16,830 nt of DNA from the NCBI GenBank assembly GCA_041908065.1, contig JAYRGC010000051.1, forward strand, positions 1 through 16,830, in the 5' to 3' direction. The position numbers and the translations under genes were made by a program. Positions 1 to 6,913 of the stretch are shown in pieces (the first letter of the stretch is position 1; every line of letters starts with the position of its first letter). The DNA is from JAYRGC01 sp041908065. GTDB lineage: Bacteria; Pseudomonadota; Alphaproteobacteria; UBA9219. The notes below the pieces were generated by a model. It was not told where the DNA came from. It saw nothing but the letters and a program-made list of their open reading frames with translations, and did not search any database.

Positions 1-49
1 CCTTCGACCGTGTTACCGGGGGTGGCGGTCCGGGGGCGCCGCCCCGGGG

Positions 50-123
50 GGGCGACGCAATCCGGGGCCGTCGCTCCATGACTCTGGATTGCTTGGCGTC
101 GCACGGGCGCGGCTGGCAATGAC
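50..123. repeat. Degenerate copy A of the large palindromic repeat
   Basis: A decayed copy of the intergenic palindrome found across the window. The right half is recognisable (GGATTGCTTGGCGTCGC, then GGCAATGAC). The left half is reduced to GCGACGCAATCC and runs out of a very G/C-rich stretch (1-49) in which nothing else can be assigned. Its loop (CCGTCGCTCCATGACTCTGG) has the same orientation as copies E and H. It is followed at about 120-155 by the small unit TGACGGCCTTTGGCTGTAAC, also seen after copy H. Confidence 0.6.
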
Positions 124-177
124 GGCCTTTGGCTGTAACTTCGCAAATGACAGCCTACCCTGTTACAGTCGGAGTCC

Positions 178-326
178 GTCATTGCGAGGTTTACAGCCAA
201 AGGCTGTCTGCGAGCCGCCACCCTTTGGTATGGACAGCGTTAACGCTGTCGGGCGGCGAAGCAATCCAGACCTTATGGAGTAACAGCACTGGATTGCTTC
301 GCCGCCAAGGGGCGGCTCGCAATGAC
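178..326. repeat. Copy B of the large palindromic repeat, with a nested insert
   Basis: Begins GTCATTGCGAG and ends CTCGCAATGAC, so the outer ends are inverted repeats. It contains the arm CAGCGTTAACGCTGTC and the paired blocks GGCGGCGAAGCAATCCAG and CTGGATTGCTTCGCCGCC around a loop beginning ACCTTATGGAG. Unlike copies G and H, the left arm is interrupted after GCGAG by about 21 bp containing the perfect small palindrome ACAGCCAAAGGCTGT, after which GCGAGCCGCC resumes. Stretches of it stay open in several frames, but this is repeat DNA and not a gene. Confidence 0.85.
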
Positions 327-350
327 GGCGCTTGATGCTGTGGTTGACTG

Positions 351-381
351 CAAAATTATCCACCAGTTTTGGGCAAGAGCC
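351..381 (+). repeat. Solitary element end (right terminal inverted repeat type)
   Basis: Read on the minus strand this begins GGCTCTTGCCCAAAACTGG and continues TGGATAATTTTG. It matches, without gaps, the ends of the elements at 10624-10923 and 16413-16653. A matching left end is not found in the 350 bp available, so the partner is either lost or beyond the window start. The gene-side edge supplies a -35 hexamer (see the promoter entry). Confidence 0.6.
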
Positions 382-397
382 GAAAAAGTGATATACT
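369..397 (+). promoter_or_regulatory. Sigma-70-type promoter for the 433/nadE unit
   Basis: TTGGGC (369-374) and TATACT (392-397) are separated by exactly 17 bp. Initiation would fall near position 404, leaving a leader of about 30 bases before the ATG at 433. The -35 lies inside the solitary element end and the -10 lies outside it. The hexamers and spacing are seen directly; promoter activity is inferred. Confidence 0.6.
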
Positions 398-432
398 GTC
401 GACCGTCTTGGAATAGCAGGGAGGCTGGTAAA

Positions 433-807
433 ATGAAAAGACGTTTGGCGTTTTCTTTGGCGATTGCGACGGCGGCATTCTCTCAATCGGCGATCGCTGG
501 CAGCTTGACCGTCACCGACGGACGCGGTTCGTGGGGCAGCACCCAGTGCCGTCAACCGGCGGCTGTGAACATGCCTCCGGTCGACGCGGAAATCGCGGCG
601 GACGATTTGAACCTCCTGCGTTCCCGCCAGAATCAATTCGTGGCCGAGGCTCAGGCTTTCATGGATTGCGTCAGCCGCGAGGCCGTGCGCGACGCCGAAA
701 CGGCGAGCGCGGTGGTTTCTAACTCGGCTCAGGCAATCGTCAACGACATGCAAAACAAGGTTGAAAGCGCGGCGGCGCGCTTGCGGAATCCGCGAGTCAA
801 AAATTGA
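433..807 (+). CDS. Small exported protein of unknown function
   Basis: A 124-residue protein with a classical Sec signal peptide: a basic start (MKRR), a hydrophobic core, and a likely signal peptidase I site after SAIA near residue 22. The mature part has two cysteines that could form a disulfide. After the second cysteine comes a long Ala/Glu/Asn-rich stretch that is probably helical or coiled coil, ending in a basic tail. The family is not recognised. The start at 433 is chosen because GGGAGG sits a few bases upstream and the signal peptide begins exactly there; the open frame continues further upstream only into repeat DNA. Its TGA overlaps the TTG start of nadE, so the two are probably co-transcribed and translationally coupled. 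A functional link with NAD synthesis is not evident. Confidence 0.75.
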   Translation: MKRRLAFSLAIATAAFSQSAIAGSLTVTDGRGSWGSTQCRQPAAVNMPPVDAEIAADDLNLLRSRQNQFVAEAQAFMDCVSREAVRDAETASAVVSNSAQAIVNDMQNKVESAAARLRNPRVKN

Positions 808-2459
808 CGGACATTCGCCCGCCGTCGTTCAAGTTGGCAATCGCCCAGCTTAATCCTTGCGTCGGCGACATCGGCGGCAACGTATCCCTGCTGGAGGCGG
901 CGCACAAAGCGGCGGCGCGGCAAGGGGCTGATCTGCTCATAGCCCCCGAATCCTGCGTGACCGGATACCCGATCGAGGATTTGGCGTTGAACCGCGCCTT
1001 TCTTCGAAAAGTCCGCGCGGCGGTAGAAGAACTCGCCCGTTCCACCTTATCTGCTCCGGCATTGCTGATAGGCGCGCCGTGGCTGGAAAACGATCAGGTC
1101 TATAACGCCGCCCTTTTGTTGTCAGACGGGCGAATAATCGCCGAAGTTTTTAAACGCGAGCTTCCCAACTACGGCCCCTTCGCCGAAAAGCGCGTGTACG
1201 CCTCAGGCCCTTTGCGCGGTCCTGTGGAATGGCGGGGAACGCGGCTGGGGATAATGGTTTGCGAGGATATGTGGAAGCCCGACGTGACCCGCAGCCTCCG
1301 CGACGGCGGAGCGCGAATAATGCTGGTTTTGAACGGCAGCCCCTATGAAGAAGAAAAACAGACCAGACGGCTGGCTTTGGCGCGGGAGCGCGTGCGGGAA
1401 TCCGGCGCGCCGCTTATCTACGTTAATCAGATGGGTGGACAGGATGATTTGGTTTTCGACGGCGCCTCGTTCGCCATGGACGCAAGCGGGGAGATTGTCG
1501 CCCAGTGTCCGGCGTGGGAAACCTCTCAAGTAATTATTGACTGGCAGGGAAACGGCTTGAAGGCAACCGCTCCCTTGGCGGTTCTGCCGGAAGGACCGGC
1601 TGGAAACTATTGCGCCATAATGACCGGATTGCGCGACTACGTTCGCAAAAACGGCTTCTCTTCGGTGTGGTTGGGATTGTCCGGCGGCATCGACAGCGCG
1701 CTGGTCGCCGCCTTGGCGGCGGACGCTTTGGGAGCGGACAAGGTGCGGTGCGTGATGATGCCGTCGCCCGTCACTTCGACGGAAAGCCGCAACGACGCGG
1801 AAGCGGTCGCGTCGGCCTTGGGTTGCCGCCTCGATACCGTTTCCATCGAAAAGGCGATGGAATCCTTCGCCGAAACCTTGTCGCCGCTATTCGCAGGACG
1901 CGCCGCTGACGTGACGGAGGAAAACATCCAAGCCCGTTGTCGTGGCGTCTTATTGATGGCCATGTCCAACAAGTTCGGCGGGCTGGTGCTGGCCACCGGC
2001 AATAAATCGGAAATGGCGATGGGATATTCCACACTCTACGGAGACATGTGCGGCGGCTACGCGCCGTTGAAGGACGCCTATAAGACCGAGGTCTACCGCA
2101 TGGCGCGTTGGCGCAACGCCAACCGCCCCGCCATGGGATTGGGGGCGGCGGGCGAAGTGATAGCGCGGAACATCCTCGTCAAGCCTCCGACGGCTGAGCT
2201 GCGGGTTGGGCAAACCGATCAGGACACGCTTCCTCCGTACGATTTATTGGATGAGATCCTTAGCGGCCTTGTCGAGCAGGATTTGAGCGCGGACGAGGTG
2301 ATAGCCCGCGGCCATGACGCAGCCGTCGTGCGAGGTGTAGCCAAGTCGTTGAGGTTTGCCGAACACAAACGCCGCCAATCTCCTCCCGGCCCCAAAATCA
2401 CCGGAAAACATTTGGGAGCGGATAGAAAATACCCGATCACGCGCGCAGGGAATGCGTGA
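804..2459 (+). CDS. nadE: Glutamine-dependent NAD+ synthetase
   Basis: A 551-residue two-domain enzyme that completes NAD synthesis in the cytoplasm. The N-terminal nitrilase-like amidase domain (about residues 10-260) releases ammonia from glutamine, and the C-terminal ATP-pyrophosphatase domain (about 270-540) amidates adenylated nicotinate adenine dinucleotide. The amidase triad is visible as Glu49 (in LIAPES), Lys117 (FKREL) and Cys153 (MVCEDMW). The PP-loop SGGIDS is at 293-298. Also visible are LATGNKSE, and near the C-terminus LPPYDLLD followed by an RRQSPPGPKI-like segment. Length is typical of the long, glutamine-using form. The start is a TTG at 804-806 overlapping the TGA of the upstream gene (TTGA). 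No in-frame ATG exists before conserved sequence, and no strong ribosome-binding site precedes the TTG, so coupled re-initiation is likely. A palindromic repeat follows about 90 bp downstream. Confidence 0.95.
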   Translation: MTDIRPPSFKLAIAQLNPCVGDIGGNVSLLEAAHKAAARQGADLLIAPESCVTGYPIEDLALNRAFLRKVRAAVEELARSTLSAPALLIGAPWLENDQVYNAALLLSDGRIIAEVFKRELPNYGPFAEKRVYASGPLRGPVEWRGTRLGIMVCEDMWKPDVTRSLRDGGARIMLVLNGSPYEEEKQTRRLALARERVRESGAPLIYVNQMGGQDDLVFDGASFAMDASGEIVAQCPAWETSQVIIDWQGNGLKATAPLAVLPEGPAGNYCAIMTGLRDYVRKNGFSSVWLGLSGGIDSALVAALAADALGADKVRCVMMPSPVTSTESRNDAEAVASALGCRLDTVSIEKAMESFAETLSPLFAGRAADVTEENIQARCRGVLLMAMSNKFGGLVLATGNKSEMAMGYSTLYGDMCGGYAPLKDAYKTEVYRMARWRNANRPAMGLGAAGEVIARNILVKPPTAELRVGQTDQDTLPPYDLLDEILSGLVEQDLSADEVIARGHDAAVVRGVAKSLRFAEHKRRQSPPGPKITGKHLGADRKYPITRAGNA

Positions 2460-2549
2460 ACTGTCGAGCTGCGAAGGCGCGGGGGCAAAGGCTGTCGTTA
2501 TAAAGTCACAGCCAAAGGACGTCATGCGAGCGGTCTCTCGGTTTTGAGC

Positions 2550-2650
2550 GTCATTGCGAGCCGTCTTCTTTAGGTGGCGAAGCAATCCAGAGGAGTTGCG
2601 CCTGTGGCTCTGGATTGCTTCGGGGCGTGAAGAACGCCCCTCGCAATGAC
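2550..2650. repeat. Copy C of the large palindromic repeat
   Basis: Starts GTCATTGCGAG and ends CTCGCAATGAC, around GAAGCAATCCAG and CTCTGGATTGCTTC. It lacks the CAGCGTTAACGCTG arm. Its loop (GAGTTGCGCCTGTGGC) is, apart from some differences, the reverse complement of the loop in copy G. It lies between the convergent nadE and the minus-strand gene ending at 2685, where a stem-loop could act as a two-way terminator. At 2661-2676, GTTTTACGTAAGAG resembles a partial element end. Confidence 0.8.
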
Positions 2651-2684
2651 GGCGCGCGCTGTTTTACGTAAGAGACAAGCTCTT

Positions 2685-4442
2685 CTAATACGAATATGAC
2701 GCCAACTTATGAGACGGCGTAACTTGAGCCAGCAAAAATTCCGGACGCGCTGATGGGGCTTGAGCCGTAACCAGTTTTCCGGCTTCTTCCCTAATAGCTC
2801 CCACGGTCTTGCCTGCTTCATGCCCGTTTTCTATCGCGGCGAGCAGAGCCTTGTTGCTGACGGTGTCCGCCAAAGTAGCCTCGTCGGGAGCCTTGGCTAT
2901 TTTAGCCAAATCCAAAGGCAGCATTATGCCGGTCAATTCCGCTATCTTCGTCAAAAGCCCGAAGTCGGCGTGAATGTCGTTTTTGGCCAAAATCTTGAGG
3001 GTTTTATCGACTACTTTCTCTATGGCCGGAAAATTCATTCCCAGAATTTCGCGGCGCGTTCCGGAAGAAGATTTAGAAACAGGCTCGCCATTGGCCTCAA
3101 CCTGAGCCAAAACCTGAGCCTTAGCCAACGGTTGCTTCAAATCAGATGAAGCAGAGGATGCATATCGCGAATAGTTATTAAGGGCTGCAGAAAGCCTTCG
3201 TTCGAAAAGCCCAAGAACCTGAGCCCCTGTTTGGGTTGTGTTTATTTTATTGTTGGCGAATACAGAGTGGTCTATCCCGGGCATATCGGCCACGCGCATA
3301 TTGGGATTATTCCGCAATATGGAAAGGCTTCCCGGCCCAAGCACTTGAGCGGTAAGAGCGTGGCTCTCATATCCAGCCGCTTCCACATGTTTCATTATGA
3401 GATATATCTGGCAAAGATGTTGCCAAGAATCCATATCGTCGCGATTATAAAGTCTATTTGAAAGAGCAAGGATACGGCGATGTCCTTTGGTATTGGCAAA
3501 GTCAGAGCGCAAGACATCGAATTCCGCGACGGCTTTTTCTCCATATTTATCCAGCACTATTTTTCGTATGGCGTCGCCGTGGATATCCATACCCACTTTT
3601 ATATACAAAGGCATCTGCTGCCCGACTCCGAAAGCTCCGGTGGGGCTGACGGCGTTAAATTTAAGCTCGCTTTCAAACATAAAAATGCCGCTGAGCGTGT
3701 TCGCTAATTTGGGATTGTTTTCCCTCAATCCGATGAAAGAGAATGCTTTTTCTATGAAGGAGGCGGCCATAGTTTTCGGATCCGCAGAAGCTTGGCCGGA
3801 CGTTTCCTGCGGGTTAGGCTGTGGAGTTTCGTTGAGATTTTGCGTTGGTTTGTCGCAGGTCGCCACGTCTTGTTTGCCCATGAAACCTTGAAGATAGGAA
3901 ACGCTTTCATCCGAATTGGAGTAATTAAAGGGCTGTTGAACGTCGCAATTGGCCTTGGTTTGCGGTTCAGGGCTTGGGGTTTGGACTTTCTCGATTTTGA
4001 CAGAGGGTTCCTTGGGAATCGATTTGTTTTTCGAGGCGTCCGCTATTGCAGGTTTTGAAGGGGACGAGGCCGGTTTTTCAGATTTATGATTGTCGGGGAC
4101 AGAAACGGCCACTGCTGCTACCGCTACCGCAGCAACTGCTTCTGGCTTGCACTTTGCGTTGACGTTCTGAAGATTGAAAACCGAGTTATCCGAATCGAAA
4201 TATCCATCGTTATGGCAATCTTTCTTTTCGTCGCCGGCGGATTTTGGGGTTTCAGCAGCAGAAGGAGGAGCAGGGGGCGCGGCGACGTTTTGCGCTGCTT
4301 TTGGTTTCTCCAAATCCCTAATAAAATCTAAAACCGTATCAGCCGAGGCCGCGCCGCTGAACAATGTCATGGCCGGAATAACGATTGCCTTGGCGGCGCG
4401 ACGGAAAAGACCCACAATCGACTGGCGAGTAAAAAATCCCAT
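2685..4442 (-). CDS. Secreted lysozyme-fold (lytic transglycosylase-like) protein
   Basis: A 585-residue protein with a signal peptide (residues 1-34, probable cleavage after GAASA). A low-complexity Pro/Lys/Ser/Ala-rich region (about 40-225) carries two Cys-bounded segments, C76-C98 and C166-C196, that share the pattern SDxSVxxLQ. A lysozyme-like domain follows (about 226-425): E257-S258 then SPTGAFGVGQ (266-275) resembles the catalytic ES...SPxGAxGLMQ signature of GH23/SLT enzymes, and TAQVLGPGSLSIL (364-376) resembles the xHFLGPGGA block of phage- and alphaproteobacterial SLT-type proteins. The C-terminal 150 residues are helical and unassigned. The likely role is cleavage or remodelling of peptidoglycan outside the inner membrane, with E257 as catalytic residue; this is inferred from motifs. 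The ATG at 4442 is preceded by AGGGA and begins the signal peptide. The gene is AT-richer than its neighbours, which fits acquisition by transfer or relaxed composition. It diverges from folK. Confidence 0.7.
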   Translation of the reverse strand: MGFFTRQSIVGLFRRAAKAIVIPAMTLFSGAASADTVLDFIRDLEKPKAAQNVAAPPAPPSAAETPKSAGDEKKDCHNDGYFDSDNSVFNLQNVNAKCKPEAVAAVAVAAVAVSVPDNHKSEKPASSPSKPAIADASKNKSIPKEPSVKIEKVQTPSPEPQTKANCDVQQPFNYSNSDESVSYLQGFMGKQDVATCDKPTQNLNETPQPNPQETSGQASADPKTMAASFIEKAFSFIGLRENNPKLANTLSGIFMFESELKFNAVSPTGAFGVGQQMPLYIKVGMDIHGDAIRKIVLDKYGEKAVAEFDVLRSDFANTKGHRRILALSNRLYNRDDMDSWQHLCQIYLIMKHVEAAGYESHALTAQVLGPGSLSILRNNPNMRVADMPGIDHSVFANNKINTTQTGAQVLGLFERRLSAALNNYSRYASSASSDLKQPLAKAQVLAQVEANGEPVSKSSSGTRREILGMNFPAIEKVVDKTLKILAKNDIHADFGLLTKIAELTGIMLPLDLAKIAKAPDEATLADTVSNKALLAAIENGHEAGKTVGAIREEAGKLVTAQAPSARPEFLLAQVTPSHKLASYSY

Positions 4443-4636
4443 AGCGATATCCCTAATGCCTAATGTTACGTCTCGCTAAAAATCCCCTTAAGAATTAAGC
4501 AAAACCTGCACGACCTCCCCCGCAAGTTATTATATCGACGGCTGTATTTCAAGGTTTTAACGGACATTTTTTACTTTCAATTCCGATTTTGTTAACCATA
4601 GTTGCTTTAACGATCGGGCTAAGCCATCATGGCCGC

Positions 4637-5176
4637 ATGGTGAACGATTACAGCGATCCTCAAGGCCTGCCGCCGCAAAGCGACGGAGGCCATTTCGTAT
4701 GTCTGGCTCTGGGCTCCAATTCGGGCGACAGGCTGGGCGCGTTGCGTCGCGCCGCCGAGGAGCTTTCGCATTACGTCGCGATTTCTTCCCGTTCCGGCGT
4801 ATACGAAACCCATCCTATGTACGTCACAGATCAGGCCCCGTTCTTGAACGCCGTGGTATGCGGGAAAACCGCTTTGGGGGCGACGGAGCTGCTGTACACC
4901 GTCAAGGATTTGGAAAGCGATTTAGGCCGATTGCCGACCTTTCGCTATGGCCCGCGCCTGATCGACATCGACATACTGTGTTATGACGATCTTCAAATGG
5001 CTTCACCCGAACTTACCATTCCCCATCCGCGATTGCCCGAGCGCGCCTTCGTCCTTTTGCCGCTCTCCGAAGCCTTTCCCGAATGGCGGCATCCCTCCAA
5101 CGGCATGACGGCGCGGGAGATGCTGGACAAATTGGGCGACGACGGAACCGCCAGAAAGACCGAAGCCGGCCTATAG
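4637..5176 (+). CDS. folK: 2-amino-4-hydroxy-6-hydroxymethyldihydropteridine diphosphokinase (HPPK)
   Basis: A 179-residue cytosolic folate-pathway enzyme that transfers pyrophosphate from ATP to 6-hydroxymethyl-dihydropterin. Family landmarks appear in order: LALGSNSGDR (23-32), VYETHPMY followed by FLNAVV (55-74), RYGPRLIDIDIL (103-114) with the magnesium-binding pair Asp110 and Asp112, and IPHPRLPERAFVLLPL (128-143). Length is slightly above the usual 160 or so because of about 18 extra N-terminal residues. The start is uncertain. A TTG at 4589 would add 16 hydrophobic residues with no counterpart in the family, so the ATG at 4637 is preferred, although neither has a clear ribosome-binding site. 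The partner folP and folB genes are not adjacent. Repeat copy D begins directly after the stop. Confidence 0.93.
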   Translation: MVNDYSDPQGLPPQSDGGHFVCLALGSNSGDRLGALRRAAEELSHYVAISSRSGVYETHPMYVTDQAPFLNAVVCGKTALGATELLYTVKDLESDLGRLPTFRYGPRLIDIDILCYDDLQMASPELTIPHPRLPERAFVLLPLSEAFPEWRHPSNGMTAREMLDKLGDDGTARKTEAGL

Positions 5177-5182
5177 GTATTT

Positions 5183-5345
5183 ACAGCCAAAGGCTGTCAT
5201 CTACCCTGTTACAGCCAAAGGCTTTCCGCGAGCCGCCACCCTTTGGTTTGGACAGCGTTGAACGCTGTAGGGCGGCGAAGCAATCCAGACCTTATGGAGC
5301 AATGGCACTGGATTGCTTCGCCGCCAAGGGGCGGCTCGCAATGAC
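5183..5345. repeat. Copy D of the large palindromic repeat with attached small palindromes
   Basis: The main palindrome (5228-5345) has the CAGCGTTGAACGCTG arm and the ACCTTATGGAG loop in the same orientation as copy B. Its left outer end GTCATTGCGAG is missing and is replaced by two tandem small units containing ACAGCCAAAGGCT (about 5184-5226). The rest of the gap to 5487 holds no gene: a short C/A-rich run, then GGCCTTTGGCCGCGACTTAG and AATGACGGCGGTTATGCAA, related to units found after copies A, E and H. The repeat separates the convergent folK and moxR genes. Confidence 0.8.
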
Positions 5346-5487
5346 GCCTCCCCCCAAAAAAACCAAAGATGTAATCGGAGGATTTTAACAGGGTGGATGA
5401 CGCTCAAACCCAAGGGGCGGCTGATAATAATGGCCTTTGGCCGCGACTTAGCAAATGACGGCGGTTATGCAAAGAGCGACTATGGCC

Positions 5488-6519
5488 TCAAACCGCCTTG
5501 ATCATCTCTCGTAAAACGTCGTCTACGGTCATGCCTCCGGCGCGGGCGTGGAAGCCCAAGGCCATGCGGTGGCGCATCACCGGAAACGCCAGAGCTATCA
5601 CGTCGTCCATCGAAGGCGACAACCTTCCGTCCATAAGCGCGCGGGCGCGGGCGGCGTAGCTCAAGGCTTGGCTGGCGCGAGGTCCCGGTCCCCAAACGAG
5701 GTTTTCGCGGACGATTTGCAGGTTCGAGGATTCCGGCCTTCCGTTTCGCACCAAGGAAAGGATGCCGTCCGTGACTTTTTCTCCCAAAGGCATCCGGCGC
5801 ACCAGTTGCTGTATCTTTCTCAATTCTCCGACATCTATCACGCTTTTTATCAGGTGATCTCCCGAAGACACCGTCGCGGACAGCATTTTCTTTTCGGATT
5901 CCAGATCAGGATACAAAACGTCGATCTGCATTAGAAAGCGATCGAGCTGGGCTTCCGGCAAGGGATAGGTTCCCTCCTGTTCGATCGGGTTCTGGGTGGC
6001 GAGGACGTGGAAGGGAGAGGGGAGGGTATGCTCGCGCCCCGCTATGGTGACGTTATGTTCTTGCATCGCCTGTAAAAGCGCGGATTGGGTGCGCGGGCTG
6101 GCGCGGTTGATCTCGTCCACCATCAAAAGATTGCAGAACACCGGACCGTGGACAAAACGAAATCCCCGTTTGCCGTAGTCCACTTCCTCCAAGACCTCAG
6201 CCCCGATGATGTCGGAGGGCATAAGATCCGGCGTGCATTGGACGCGGCGGGTATCCAGCCCCAGAACCTTTCCCAAGGTGGTGACAAGGCGGGTTTTAGC
6301 CAGTCCGGGAACCCCTATCAGCAACATATGCCCGCCCGCGATTATCGTGGCCACGCTGTTGGCCACCACCTCGCCCTGTCCGTAGATGACGTTTTCCACC
6401 GCGTTGCGGATGGCGGAGAATTTCTCTCGGCTTTCCTCGACCATGGACATTAGTTCCATTTGCGAGGCCTGTCCGAATTGGGCAGAGGAAGAACCTATCG
6501 CGGGATGAGCTGGGTTCAT
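5488..6519 (-). CDS. MoxR-family AAA+ ATPase
   Basis: A 343-residue cytosolic AAA+ ATPase of the MoxR type; family members act as chaperone-like activators, usually with VWA-domain partner proteins. Visible motifs: Walker A GVPGLAKT (69-76), Walker B LLMVDEIN (121-128), sensor 1 ATQNP (164-168), then EGTYPLPEAQLDRF (172-185), which is characteristic of this family. Length is normal. The ATG at 6519 is chosen because GGAAG lies upstream and conserved sequence starts soon after. The open frame extends 67 codons further, but this would run across the promoter and ribosome-binding site of the divergent gene at 6620. No DUF58 or VWA gene follows; the gene ends at repeat copy D. Confidence 0.9.
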   Translation of the reverse strand: MNPAHPAIGSSSAQFGQASQMELMSMVEESREKFSAIRNAVENVIYGQGEVVANSVATIIAGGHMLLIGVPGLAKTRLVTTLGKVLGLDTRRVQCTPDLMPSDIIGAEVLEEVDYGKRGFRFVHGPVFCNLLMVDEINRASPRTQSALLQAMQEHNVTIAGREHTLPSPFHVLATQNPIEQEGTYPLPEAQLDRFLMQIDVLYPDLESEKKMLSATVSSGDHLIKSVIDVGELRKIQQLVRRMPLGEKVTDGILSLVRNGRPESSNLQIVRENLVWGPGPRASQALSYAARARALMDGRLSPSMDDVIALAFPVMRHRMALGFHARAGGMTVDDVLREMIKAV

Positions 6520-6619
6520 TTTGTCGCTTCCGAGGGATGTGGCCGATACGAGCGCGGCATGATAGCATCTTGGGGCGATTTGGCCAAAGCGCAGTTTGCC
6601 GCGAAGGCGGGGAGGGGTT

Positions 6620-6913
6620 ATGCGTCGCAATTTGATCCTGCTTTTGTCGTTTTTATTGCCGGTGGCCGTGTATTTTCTGTACGCGCAGGCCATGCGGATG
6701 AAACGCCGCGACGCCTCCATGGCCGCTCCGGAATCGCTGTGGAAAGAGGCTCCATGGCCGTGGTTGGCCGTGGCCGGAGTATTGTTGATGGCGGCGGCGT
6801 TGGCTGCGGTCGTGTTTATCGAGGACGGAGGCTCTTCCGGCGTTTATTCTCCGGCGCGAATGGTCGACGGAAAACTGATCGGCGGCAGCATAATGCCGAA
6901 AGACAAGCCATGA
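6620..6913 (+). CDS. Small two-helix membrane protein, DUF6111-like
   Basis: A 97-residue protein with two predicted membrane helices (about 4-22 and 47-66), joined by a basic segment (RMKRR) and a KEAPWPWLAVAG motif, and a Gly/Ser-rich tail containing GVYSPARMVDGKLIGG. This layout, and its place directly before cca, match the alphaproteobacterial DUF6111 family as I recall it; function unknown. The ATG at 6620 has a strong GGAGGGG just upstream, which excludes longer starts. Its TGA overlaps the ATG of cca (ATGA), implying coupled translation. It diverges from the MoxR gene with about 100 bp between the starts, which must hold both promoters. Confidence 0.8.
   Translation: MRRNLILLLSFLLPVAVYFLYAQAMRMKRRDASMAAPESLWKEAPWPWLAVAGVLLMAAALAAVVFIEDGGSSGVYSPARMVDGKLIGGSIMPKDKP

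Noticed and set aside
178..326. Palindromic repeats as a CRISPR array or tRNA-like RNA genes
   Set aside because: The copies are kilobases apart, have no spacers of regular length, and fold as long perfect palindromes without tRNA landmarks.
355..363. TTATCCACC as a possible DnaA box
   Set aside because: A single near match, explained as part of the element end; no cluster, AT-rich region or origin-type genes nearby.
163..753. Minus-strand frame across repeat B and the exported-protein gene
   Set aside because: It runs through palindromic repeat DNA and is antisense to a gene with a good signal peptide and ribosome-binding site.
4104..4142. Ala/Val-coding GCTACC-type short repeat in the lysozyme-like gene as phase-variable tract
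   Set aside because: The units are imperfect and in-frame changes would alter only the linker, so no on/off switching is suggested.
6520..6720. 67-codon upstream extension of the MoxR gene
   Set aside because: It lies across the region that must hold the promoter and ribosome-binding site of the divergent gene at 6620, and has no family similarity; the ATG at 6519 with GGAAG upstream gives a normal MoxR length.
6460..6909. 150-codon N-terminal extension of cca
   Set aside because: It overlaps the small membrane protein gene in another frame and the moxR start region; the ATGA overlap at 6910 is a better start.
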